Of a stretch of DNA of 64,000 bases, positions 34,289 to 41,717 are shown in pieces. The notes under the pieces are model-generated. The model was given only the letters and a program-made list of their open reading frames with translations, was not told the DNA's origin and did no database searches. A program made the translations under genes and the position numbers. Position 1 is the stretch's first letter. Every line of letters starts with the position of its first letter. The DNA comes from Acidimangrovimonas sediminis (GTDB lineage Bacteria > Pseudomonadota > Alphaproteobacteria > Rhodobacterales > Rhodobacteraceae): assembly GCF_002871005.1 (NCBI RefSeq), contig NZ_PHSN01000014.1:124001-188000 (forward strand). Reading direction: 5' to 3'.

Positions 34289-35560
34289 ATGACCGAGACG
34301 ACCCGCCCCCACGATCACGATCTGCACGGCGCCTGCTGCGGCGGCGAGGACCGCATCGACACCGGTCGCCGCCAGACCATCGACATGCTGGCCAAGGGCG
34401 GTCTTGCGGCGCTTCTGGGCGGGGTCGCCGGGGCGCTGCCCCAGGTCGCCCGGGCCGCGGCCGACGACGACGTGGTGCGCATCGGCTATCTGCCGATCAC
34501 CGATGCCACGCCGCTGCTGGTCGCCCACGCCCAGGGGTATTTCGAAGACGAGGGGCTGAAGGTCGCGAAGCCCACGCTGATCCGAAGCTGGTCGGCCCTG
34601 ATCGAAGGCTTCGCAGCCGGCAAGTTCAACCTTGTGCACCTGCTCAACCCGATCCCGATCTGGATGCGCTACAACAACAAGTTCCCGGTCAAGGTGATGG
34701 GCTGGGCGCATACCAACGGCTCGGCCATCGTGGTGGGCAAGCATACCGATATCGAGGATTTCAAGGGCCTCGGCGGCAAGCAGGTGGCCGTGCCGTTCTG
34801 GTATTCGATGCACAACATCGTGCTGCAATACGCCTTGCGCGCAGCCGGCGTAAAGGCCGTGATCAAGCCGCAGGGCGCCAAGCTTGCCCCCGACGAATGC
34901 AACCTTCAGGTCCTGCCGCCGCCCGAGATGCCGGCCGCCCTCGCCGCGCGCAAGATCGATGCCTACATCGTTGCCGAGCCGTTCAACGCGCTGGGAGAGC
35001 TGAAGGCCGGGGCGCGCATGCTGCGCTTTACCGGCGACATGTGGAAGAACCATCCCTGCTGCGTCATCTGCATGAACGAGCAGCGGGTGAGCGCGAACCC
35101 CGAATGGACGCAGAAGGCGATGAACGCCCTCGTCCGGGCCTCGGTCTACGCCAGCCAGAACAAGGAAGCGGTGGCGAAGATGCTGTCGAAGGACGGCAAG
35201 GGCTACCTGCCCGCACCGGCCCCGGTGGTGGTGCGCGGCATGACCCTCTATCAGGACCACAAGCCCTATATCGAAAGCGGCGCGATCAAGAACTGGGACG
35301 CGTTCCACAACGGCCGCATCGACTTTCAGCCCTGGCCCTATCCCTCGGCGACCAAGTTCATCGTCGAGCAGATGAACAAGACCGTCGTTTCGGGCGATGA
35401 CAAGTTCCTCGACGGGCTCGACCCCGCGTTCGTCGCCAAGGATCTGGTGAACTACGACCACATCCGCGCGGCCTGCGAGAAGTACCCGGAATGGAAGAAG
35501 GATCCCTCGGTCTCGGGCGGCGACAATCCCTATGTCCGCGAAGAGGTGATCAAGCTATGA
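34289..35560 (+). CDS. ABC importer substrate-binding protein, NrtA/CynA-like, with Tat-like signal
   Basis: The 423-aa precursor has an unusual hydrophilic N-terminus with H8, H10, H13, C16 and C17 (HDHDLHGACCGG) before an Arg-Arg signal (GRRQT at 26-30, then a hydrophobic stretch to VARAA). This looks like a Tat signal, as in NrtA-type proteins. The mature part opens with VVRIGYLPITDATPLLVAHAQGYF, the NrtA/CmpA pattern. A CCVIC cluster (257-261) lies in the second lobe. Tat export would let the protein fold, perhaps with a metal, before crossing the membrane. Its stop overlaps the permease start by ATGA. Confidence 0.88.
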   Translation: MTETTRPHDHDLHGACCGGEDRIDTGRRQTIDMLAKGGLAALLGGVAGALPQVARAAADDDVVRIGYLPITDATPLLVAHAQGYFEDEGLKVAKPTLIRSWSALIEGFAAGKFNLVHLLNPIPIWMRYNNKFPVKVMGWAHTNGSAIVVGKHTDIEDFKGLGGKQVAVPFWYSMHNIVLQYALRAAGVKAVIKPQGAKLAPDECNLQVLPPPEMPAALAARKIDAYIVAEPFNALGELKAGARMLRFTGDMWKNHPCCVICMNEQRVSANPEWTQKAMNALVRASVYASQNKEAVAKMLSKDGKGYLPAPAPVVVRGMTLYQDHKPYIESGAIKNWDAFHNGRIDFQPWPYPSATKFIVEQMNKTVVSGDDKFLDGLDPAFVAKDLVNYDHIRAACEKYPEWKKDPSVSGGDNPYVREEVIKL

Positions 35561-36405
35561 GCCTTGCCGAACCCTCCGCTGCCCCCTCCGCCGGTTCTGC
35601 CGGCAGATCCCGCCCAAGGTCCCTGCCGCGGCTTGGCCATGCCCGAGGGATTGCCAATGCCGCCCTCGGGATCGCCGCGCTCATGGCGCTCTGGTGGCTT
35701 GGCGGCTGGGGCATCGCGCATGATCCGGACCTGTCCGCCTTTGCCGATTTCGCGCCGGCGCCGACGCTCACCAGCCTCGTGCAGATGGTCGAGAGCGGGG
35801 ATGCCGCCCGCATGGCCGGGCCGTCGCTGCAACGGGTGGGGCTGGGCCTTCTGTTCGCCACGCTGGTGGGCGTGCCGGTGGGTATCGTGATCGGACGGAT
35901 GCCCCGGGTCCACGAGATCTGCAACGTGCCGTTCCAGTTCCTGCGGATGATCTCTCCGCTCAGCTGGATGCCGATCGCGGTGATGGCCTTCGCCACCTGG
36001 AACGGCGCGATCGTCTTCCTGATCGCCATGGCCGCGGTCTGGCCGATCCTGTTCTCGACCGCCGGCGGCGTGCGCCGGATCGACCCGGCCTGGCTGAAGG
36101 TCGCGCGCAACCTCGGGGCGCGGCCGGTGGCGATGCTGCTCACCGTGATCCTGCCCGCCGTCGCGGTCGACATCCTGCAGGGCATTCGCCTTGCCCTCGG
36201 GGTGGCCTGGGTGGTGCTGGTGCCGGCCGAATACCTCGGCGTCACCTCGGGCCTCGGCTACGCGATCAACGATGCGCGCGACACGCTCGACTATGCACGG
36301 CTCGGCGCCACGGTGGTGATCATCGGTGTGATCGGCTTCGGCCTCGACGCCGCCGTGGGCCAGCTCGTCAAAAAGTTCAACTGGGTGCGCAGCTCCGCGC
36401 ACTGA
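35557..36405 (+). CDS. ABC importer permease, NrtB/SsuC/CynB type
   Basis: The 282-aa inner-membrane protein has a proline/serine-rich cytoplasmic N-terminus and six helices beginning with ANAALGIAALMALWWLGG. The EAA loop reads ARNLGARPVAMLLTVILPA, typical of NrtB/SsuC. LAFAxW-type MAFATWNGAIVF is also present. It is translationally coupled to the binding protein gene (ATGA). Confidence 0.9.
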   Translation: MSLAEPSAAPSAGSAGRSRPRSLPRLGHARGIANAALGIAALMALWWLGGWGIAHDPDLSAFADFAPAPTLTSLVQMVESGDAARMAGPSLQRVGLGLLFATLVGVPVGIVIGRMPRVHEICNVPFQFLRMISPLSWMPIAVMAFATWNGAIVFLIAMAAVWPILFSTAGGVRRIDPAWLKVARNLGARPVAMLLTVILPAVAVDILQGIRLALGVAWVVLVPAEYLGVTSGLGYAINDARDTLDYARLGATVVIIGVIGFGLDAAVGQLVKKFNWVRSSAH

Positions 36406-36438
36406 CCCTGAAATCCAGACAAACCAGGAGGATATCCC

Positions 36439-36990
36439 ATGTCTGAACCCGCAACCGCCCTGACCGGCTGCCTCGTGCCCGATGGCCTCGACCCGATCGA
36501 CAAGGGCGGGCTGGAAAAGCTGATCGAGAACGGCAAGGCCAACCCGAAGGCCGTCAAGACGCTGAAGTGCAAGACGGTGGCCGAGGGCCGCTTCCGCCAC
36601 GCCAACTACATCCGCGACCTCGAGCCCTACATCGTGGACGAGCCCCCCGGGCTTCTGGGCGACGACACCGCGCCGAACCCGTCCGAGGCCTCGCTGGCCG
36701 CGCTGGGATCGTGCGTTGCGGTGGGGCTTCATGCCAACGCCATCGCGCGGGGCATCAAGATCCAGTCGCTCGCGATCGAGCTTGAGGGCGACCTCAACAT
36801 CACCGCCGTCTGGGGTACGGGCGACGTTTCGGAAAAGCCGGTGGGCTTTACCGACGTGCGCCTCAAGGTCGACATGAAGGCCGATTGCCCGCAGGCCGAG
36901 ATCGACGCGCTGATCGCCCATGTCTGCCAGTGGTCGCCGGTGTTCAACACCTTCAAGCGCCCGGTCAACATGGTCGCCGAAGCGGTCTGA
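36439..36990 (+). CDS. OsmC family thiol peroxidase-like protein
   Basis: The 183-aa cytoplasmic protein has the OsmC fold with two candidate catalytic cysteines, one in ALGSCVAVG and one in HVCQWSPVF, the latter matching the conserved CPV-like helix of the family. OsmC/Ohr proteins reduce organic hydroperoxides with thiols. AGGAGG precedes the ATG. Its place between an importer and an acyl-CoA-dehydrogenase-like flavoenzyme suggests either removal of peroxide made by an oxidase step or an enzymatic role in the pathway. A very stable hairpin follows it. Confidence 0.82.
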   Translation: MSEPATALTGCLVPDGLDPIDKGGLEKLIENGKANPKAVKTLKCKTVAEGRFRHANYIRDLEPYIVDEPPGLLGDDTAPNPSEASLAALGSCVAVGLHANAIARGIKIQSLAIELEGDLNITAVWGTGDVSEKPVGFTDVRLKVDMKADCPQAEIDALIAHVCQWSPVFNTFKRPVNMVAEAV

Positions 36991-37017
36991 ACCGACCGCC
37001 CGAAACGCGCCTGAAAA

Positions 37018-37050
37018 GGGGCCGCGCCCGCAACGGGCGGGCGCGGCCCC
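37018..37050 (+). other. Perfect 14-bp GC hairpin inside the cyanase operon
   Basis: GGGGCCGCGCCCGC (37018-37031) pairs completely with GCGGGCGCGGCCCC (37037-37050) around a five-base loop. It has no T-run and lies 26 bp before the next start codon. It may stabilise the upstream mRNA or act as a partial terminator, giving different levels of importer/OsmC and of the downstream enzymes. Confidence 0.7.
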
Positions 37051-37075
37051 CTCCCCACCCCACAGGAGATCGGAC

Positions 37076-38188
37076 ATGAACGTCGTGGCCCCCTTCACCC
37101 TCTATGATGCCGCCGGGATCGAGCGCGTTTCGGCCCAGATGCTTGCGCCGATGGCACGCAGGATCGACGACGAACGGCACTACGCCGAAGACGTGATGCG
37201 CGCCTACGGTGCCGCCGGCGCCTACGCCACCCATCTCGGCGGGGTGCAGGGCGGCGAGGCGGACCTTGGCACCGCGATCCTCGCCATGGCGCGCACCTCG
37301 GAGGAATGCCTCTCCACCGGGTTCTGCGTCTGGTGCCAGGACACGCTGGGCTGGTACATCGCCTCCTCCGGCAACGACTTTCTCAAGACCGAGATCCTGC
37401 CGCGGGTGGCGCGCGGCGAGGCGCTTGGCGGCACCGGGATGTCGAACCCGATGAAGGCGATGGGAGAGATCGAGCCGATGCGCCTCAAGGGTGAGCGCGT
37501 CGACGGCGGGTATCGCATCAGGGGCGTTCTGCCCTGGGTCTCCAACCTGGTCGAAGACGGCTATTTCGGCACCATGTTCCATGTAGCCGAGGAAGGATCG
37601 GACAGCCCGCGCCGGGTGATGGCGATCGTCCATGCCGGGTGGGAAGGGATCCGCCTCAAGCTTGACCATGATTTCGTCGCCATGGGCGGCACCGCCACCT
37701 GCAACGTGCAGTTCCGCGACGTCTTCGTGCCTGATGCCTATGTGCTGGCCGACCCGGCCCCGGCCTTCGTCCGGCGTATCCGCCCGGGCTTCACCCTCCT
37801 GCAATGCGGCATGGCCCTCGGGATCGCCCGCAAGTGCGTCGAGCTGATGCGCCAGGTCGAGGGGCCGCTGGGCCACGTCAACCGCTACCTCGAAAAGCAG
37901 CCCGCGGACATCGAGGCCGCGCTGGACAGCCTGACCGCCGAGGTCATGGAGCTTGCCAAGACCCCCTATGACGAGAGCGACGCCTTCTACCTGCGCGTCC
38001 TTCGGGCACGCCTCGCAGGCAGCGAGCTGGCGGTCGAGGCGGCACATTGGGCCCAGCTGCATTGCGGCGCCCGCGGCTATGTCAGCCACGGCGCGGCGCA
38101 GCGGCGCCTGCGAGAGGCCTATTTCGTCGCCATCGTCACCCCCGCGACCAAGCATCTGCGCAAGCTGATTGCCGAACTCGAGGGCTGA
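37076..38188 (+). CDS. Acyl-CoA-dehydrogenase-fold flavoprotein (possible monooxygenase or oxidase)
   Basis: The 370-aa product follows the ACAD plan: helical N-terminal domain, a middle beta domain with GGTGMSNPMKAMG (cofactor-contacting region) and GYRIRGVLPWVSN, and a helical C-terminal domain ending with HCGARGYVSHGAAQRRLREAYF. The usual glutamate base and CoA-binding landmarks are not evident, so it may belong with the DszC/SfnC-like or other ACAD-fold oxidases rather than fatty-acid dehydrogenases. ACAGGAG precedes the ATG. It sits next to cyanase and a ferredoxin pair in a cyanase operon, so an oxidation that creates cyanate is conceivable. The function is unproven. Confidence 0.82.
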   Translation: MNVVAPFTLYDAAGIERVSAQMLAPMARRIDDERHYAEDVMRAYGAAGAYATHLGGVQGGEADLGTAILAMARTSEECLSTGFCVWCQDTLGWYIASSGNDFLKTEILPRVARGEALGGTGMSNPMKAMGEIEPMRLKGERVDGGYRIRGVLPWVSNLVEDGYFGTMFHVAEEGSDSPRRVMAIVHAGWEGIRLKLDHDFVAMGGTATCNVQFRDVFVPDAYVLADPAPAFVRRIRPGFTLLQCGMALGIARKCVELMRQVEGPLGHVNRYLEKQPADIEAALDSLTAEVMELAKTPYDESDAFYLRVLRARLAGSELAVEAAHWAQLHCGARGYVSHGAAQRRLREAYFVAIVTPATKHLRKLIAELEG

Positions 38189-38341
38189 GCGCAGACCGCC
38201 TTTTCCCCGCCCCCGGGGGACACGACACACCCCCTGAAACCCGCGGCATGCGGCCCCCGCCGATCCGGTGGGCGGGCCTGACGCGCCCCCGCTTCACCGT
38301 ACCCACAACCGACACCAGACAACCGACCAGGAGCAACCCAG

Positions 38342-38794
38342 ATGACCACCCGTGCCGAACTCACCGAGAAGATCGTCGCCCACAAGACCTTTCACGATAT
38401 CAAGTGGTCCGACGTGGCCGATGCGGTGGGCCAGTCGAAGGAATGGACCACCGCCGCCCTCATGGGGCAGATCTCGCTCACCAAGGAGCAGGCCGCCAAG
38501 GCCGGCAACGCGCTTGGCCTGAACTTCTCGGACGAGGAGGTCGCACTCCTGATGACCGTGCCCTACCGCGGATCGCTGCCCACCGCCGTGCCGACCGATC
38601 CGCTGATCTACCGGCTTTACGAGGTGGTGAACGTCTACGGCACCACGATGAAGGCGCTGATCGAGGAAGAGTTCGGCGACGGCATCATGTCGGCGATTGA
38701 TTTCACCATGGACATCTCGCGCACCGTCGACCCCAAGGGCGACCGGGTGAAGATCGTCCTCGACGGCAAGTTCCTCGGCTACAAGACCTACTGA
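38342..38794 (+). CDS. cynS: Cyanase (cyanate hydratase)
   Basis: The 150-aa protein is a full-length cyanase: an N-terminal helical HTH-like domain (about 1-75) and the C-terminal catalytic domain. The active-site triad is in place: R91 and E94 in IYRLYE, and S117 in GIMSAIDF, matching Arg96, Glu99 and Ser122 of the E. coli enzyme. It converts cyanate and bicarbonate to carbamate, giving ammonia and two CO2, as a homodecamer in the cytoplasm. AGGAG precedes the ATG. No carbonic-anhydrase gene (cynT) is nearby. It is linked to an importer upstream and a redox chain downstream. Confidence 0.97.
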   Translation: MTTRAELTEKIVAHKTFHDIKWSDVADAVGQSKEWTTAALMGQISLTKEQAAKAGNALGLNFSDEEVALLMTVPYRGSLPTAVPTDPLIYRLYEVVNVYGTTMKALIEEEFGDGIMSAIDFTMDISRTVDPKGDRVKIVLDGKFLGYKTY

Positions 38795-38849
38795 CGCGGT
38801 CGGGGCGGGCCGCATCTGCCGGCCCGCCTGTTCCGGACGGAGACCCCCC

Positions 38850-40082
38850 ATGGATCCCATTGCCATCGTCGGCGCAGGCCAGGCCGGCCTCGCGCTGGCC
38901 GCAAAGCTGCGCTCGCTGGGTTGCGAAACGCCAATCCGCCTGATCGGGGCAGAGACCGCGCCGCCCTATCAGCGCCCGCCGCTGTCCAAGAAATACATGC
39001 TGGGCGACATGTCACGCGAAAGGCTCTACCTGCGCCCCGAAAGCTTCTATCCCGAGGCCGGGATCGCGCTGGCGACCGGCGCGCCGGTCGCGGCGGTCGA
39101 GGCCGCCGCGAAGGTGCTGGTGCTGGCCGACGGCACCCGTCTTGCCTGTTCCGCGATCGCGCTCTGCACCGGGGCCGAACCGATCCGCCTGCCGGAGGCG
39201 GCGGGCGGTGGGCTCAATGGGGTCTACACCATGCGCACCCTTGCCGACGCCGAGGCGATGGCGCCGGAGTTCCGGCCCGGCCAGCGGGTGCTGATCGTAG
39301 GTGGCGGCTACATCGGACTCGAGGCCGCGGCGGTGGCGGCCGCGCGGGGATTGCAGGTCACGCTGGTCGAGATGGCGCCGCGCCTTCTTGCCCGGGTGGC
39401 CTGCGCCGAGACCGCGGAGTGGTTTCGCGCCCTGCACGCGCGCCACGGGGTCGACATCCGCACCGCGACCGGCCTGTCGGAGCTTGTGGGCACAGGGGGC
39501 CGCGTCCGCGCGGCGCGGCTGTCGGATGGCAGCGAACTGCCCGTGGATTTCGTGATCGCGGGCATCGGCGTGCGCCCCTCGACGGCGCTGGCCGAGGCCG
39601 CCGGCCTTGCGGTTTCCAACGGCATCGCGGTGGATGCGCTGGGGCAGACCTCCGCCCCCGGGATCCATGCCGCGGGCGACTGCACCAGCTTTCCGCATCG
39701 GAGCGGGCGGATCCGCCTTGAATCCGTGCCCCACGCCATCGCGCAGGCCGAAACCGTGGCCGCGGCGATGCTCGGCCAAGGGGCGCCCTATGTCGCGCGG
39801 CCGTGGTTCTGGTCCGACCAGTACGACGTGAAGCTGCAGATCGCCGGGCTGAACGCCGGCCACGACCGGGTGATCCGCCGCCCCGGCGAAGCGCCGGGCA
39901 GCGTCAGCCACTGGTATTTCGCGGGTCCCGCGCTGCTGGCGGTCGACGCGATGAACAACCCGCGCGCCTACATGACCGCCAAGCGGCTGATCGAGACGGG
40001 CAGGTCGCCCGACCCCGCCGCGCTGGCCGATGTCTCGGTGCCACTGAAGGCCCTGCCGCTGACCCAGACCGAACCCGCCTGA
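38850..40082 (+). CDS. Ferredoxin reductase, rhodocoxin/putidaredoxin reductase type
   Basis: The 410-aa FAD enzyme shows the N-terminal GAGQAGLALA dinucleotide motif, the PYQRPPLSKKYMLG block of CamA/ThcD-type reductases, the NADH motif VGGGYIGLEAAA (about 150-161) and the FAD motif GIHAAGDCTSF. It moves electrons from NAD(P)H to the 2Fe-2S ferredoxin encoded eight bases downstream. Such pairs normally serve a cytochrome P450 or Rieske oxygenase, but neither is in this window. The operon's ACAD-like flavoprotein or an enzyme elsewhere must be the final acceptor. Confidence 0.9.
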   Translation: MDPIAIVGAGQAGLALAAKLRSLGCETPIRLIGAETAPPYQRPPLSKKYMLGDMSRERLYLRPESFYPEAGIALATGAPVAAVEAAAKVLVLADGTRLACSAIALCTGAEPIRLPEAAGGGLNGVYTMRTLADAEAMAPEFRPGQRVLIVGGGYIGLEAAAVAAARGLQVTLVEMAPRLLARVACAETAEWFRALHARHGVDIRTATGLSELVGTGGRVRAARLSDGSELPVDFVIAGIGVRPSTALAEAAGLAVSNGIAVDALGQTSAPGIHAAGDCTSFPHRSGRIRLESVPHAIAQAETVAAAMLGQGAPYVARPWFWSDQYDVKLQIAGLNAGHDRVIRRPGEAPGSVSHWYFAGPALLAVDAMNNPRAYMTAKRLIETGRSPDPAALADVSVPLKALPLTQTEPA

Positions 40083-40090
40083 GGAGCCCC

Positions 40091-40414
40091 ATGCCACGCA
40101 TCACCTTCGTCACCGCCGACGGGCAGGAGATCACCGCCGACGCCACGCCCGGCCTCTCGCTCATGGAAACCGCCCGCGCGGCGGCGATCCCCGGCATCCT
40201 TGCCGAATGCGGCGGCGCCTGCAGCTGCTCGACCTGCCATGTCTACGTCGACCCGAGCTGGTACGACCGCCTTCCAGCGATGAAGGAGATGGAAGCCGAC
40301 CTGCTGGATTTCGCCTGGGAACCGCACCCTGACCGTTCGCGCCTGTCCTGCCAGATCGACGTCTCCGAAGACATGGATGGCCTGCGCGTCACCTTGCCCG
40401 CGCAACAGGGCTGA
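40091..40414 (+). CDS. 2Fe-2S ferredoxin, rhodocoxin/adrenodoxin type
   Basis: The 107-aa protein has the adrenodoxin-type cluster motif CGGACSCSTCHVYV (three of the four ligands) with the fourth cysteine in LSCQID, plus the acidic WYDRLPAMKEMEADLLDFA interaction region. It is the cytoplasmic electron carrier partner of the reductase just upstream (GAGGAG before the ATG). It is the last gene of the cyanase operon; the next gene is convergent. Confidence 0.93.
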   Translation: MPRITFVTADGQEITADATPGLSLMETARAAAIPGILAECGGACSCSTCHVYVDPSWYDRLPAMKEMEADLLDFAWEPHPDRSRLSCQIDVSEDMDGLRVTLPAQQG

Positions 40415-40535
40415 CGTCGGCTTCCTGCGCCCCCGCGGGTCGTTGTTGCTGTAACGGGCTTGCGAGGGCTCGGGTCCTGGCGCGACCGGCGAAAGCTTGG
40501 CCGTAGCCGCCACAGGGCTCGTGGCGCCGAGCCCC

Positions 40536-41489
40536 TTAGTCCCGCTCCGTGCCGCCATGCGCCGCCTCGCGCGGCGAAAGCCCGTAACGGTTGCGGAAGC
40601 TGGTGGCGAAATGGCTTGAACTGTTGAAGCCGTGTTCGAGCGCCAGCATCGTGATCGACGACACGTCGCCCCGGAGCAGGCTGTCATAAGCGCGCTGCAG
40701 ACGGCGGTTGCGCACCCAGGTCGAAACCGTGGTGTCACCCTGACGAAACAGCAGGTGGAGCGAACGCAGCGACATGCCGTTCGCCGTGGCGATGCGCTCG
40801 GGCGAGAGCGCGGGATCGAAGAGATGCGCCTCGATCCAGGTCTTGACCGCGCCGAGCCGCGCCGTGGTGACGGCGCTTTCCATCTCCGGCAGGTCATGCG
40901 GCCCGGCCTGTAGCGACAATGCGAGGATGTCCATCATCTGCTCGCCCAGCCGGGCCGAAGCGGCGGCGTCAAGATGCGGCCCCTCTGCCGCCAGCAGCGC
41001 GCAAAGCTCGACCGCGATCCGCCCCAAGCCGACCGCGGTGTTGATCGGCGCCGAGACCGGGGCCGTGCCCCCGGGAAACCGCAAGGCGAAGCTGTCGCGC
41101 GGCAGTTCCAGGTAATAGGCACGGATGTCACCGCCGGTGCGCAGCTCGTATTCCTCGGAGGCGCTGAAAATCGCCCCACGCGCAAGGTTCGAGACATGCG
41201 CCTGGCCGCGCTGGCGGACCTCAAGCCTGCCGTGCTGGAGCAGCTGGACGTAGTAGCAATCCTTGTCGAGCTGCGCGAGATGGGTGCGACCGCGCGCGAT
41301 GCGCTGATCGGCCAGCGCGATATCCGTCAGCACTGTGTCGCCAAAACGCGCCTCGGAGACCGATCCGCGATAGCTCTCGGGCCGGTTCGCGGCGACGTCG
41401 ACATGGACATAGACGTTGCAGATCGCCTCCTTCCAGGCGGCGTAGCGGTCGGCGGGCTTGTAATCGTCCGTCGAGAAGACACTTCGCAT
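40536..41489 (-). CDS. AraC family regulator (ThcR/FeaR-like, AraC-binding-like domain)
   Basis: The 317-aa protein has an N-terminal AraC-binding-like domain (about 10-190, starting DRYAAWKEAICNVYVHVDV) and a C-terminal AraC HTH domain (about 210-310, ending ALEHGFNSSSHFATSFRNRYGLSPREA). Regulators of this subgroup often sit beside P450/ferredoxin systems, as ThcR does beside rhodocoxin genes, or beside aromatic-acid operons. It is convergent to the ferredoxin gene and divergent from the ligase/hydratase gene with a 228-bp gap, so it may activate either the cyanase operon or the acyl-CoA module. Confidence 0.87.
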   Translation of the reverse strand: MRSVFSTDDYKPADRYAAWKEAICNVYVHVDVAANRPESYRGSVSEARFGDTVLTDIALADQRIARGRTHLAQLDKDCYYVQLLQHGRLEVRQRGQAHVSNLARGAIFSASEEYELRTGGDIRAYYLELPRDSFALRFPGGTAPVSAPINTAVGLGRIAVELCALLAAEGPHLDAAASARLGEQMMDILALSLQAGPHDLPEMESAVTTARLGAVKTWIEAHLFDPALSPERIATANGMSLRSLHLLFRQGDTTVSTWVRNRRLQRAYDSLLRGDVSSITMLALEHGFNSSSHFATSFRNRYGLSPREAAHGGTERD

Positions 41490-41717
41490 ACGCCCCCCAG
41501 ACCATGACCGGCACCTCGCGCCCGCCCCTCCCCGGGCGGACAGCTTGCGGAAAAGCTAGCCCCGGCTCGGGGGGCTGTCCAGCGCCGGACCGGCGGCTTG
41601 CGCGCAGATGAAAGAGTTTTGCGCGCACAGGCAGGACGGCCCCAGGCACCCTGATAGCCTCATTTCCACGACCCCGGGCCCCCTACAGGACCCGCCCTGA
41701 GGAGGAGCAGGGAGTAC

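Noticed and set aside
36439-38188. The ACAD-fold gene as the missing dehydrogenase of the beta-oxidation module
   Set aside because: It lies inside the cyanase operon under a different promoter and lacks obvious CoA-dehydrogenase landmarks; kept only as a remote possibility.
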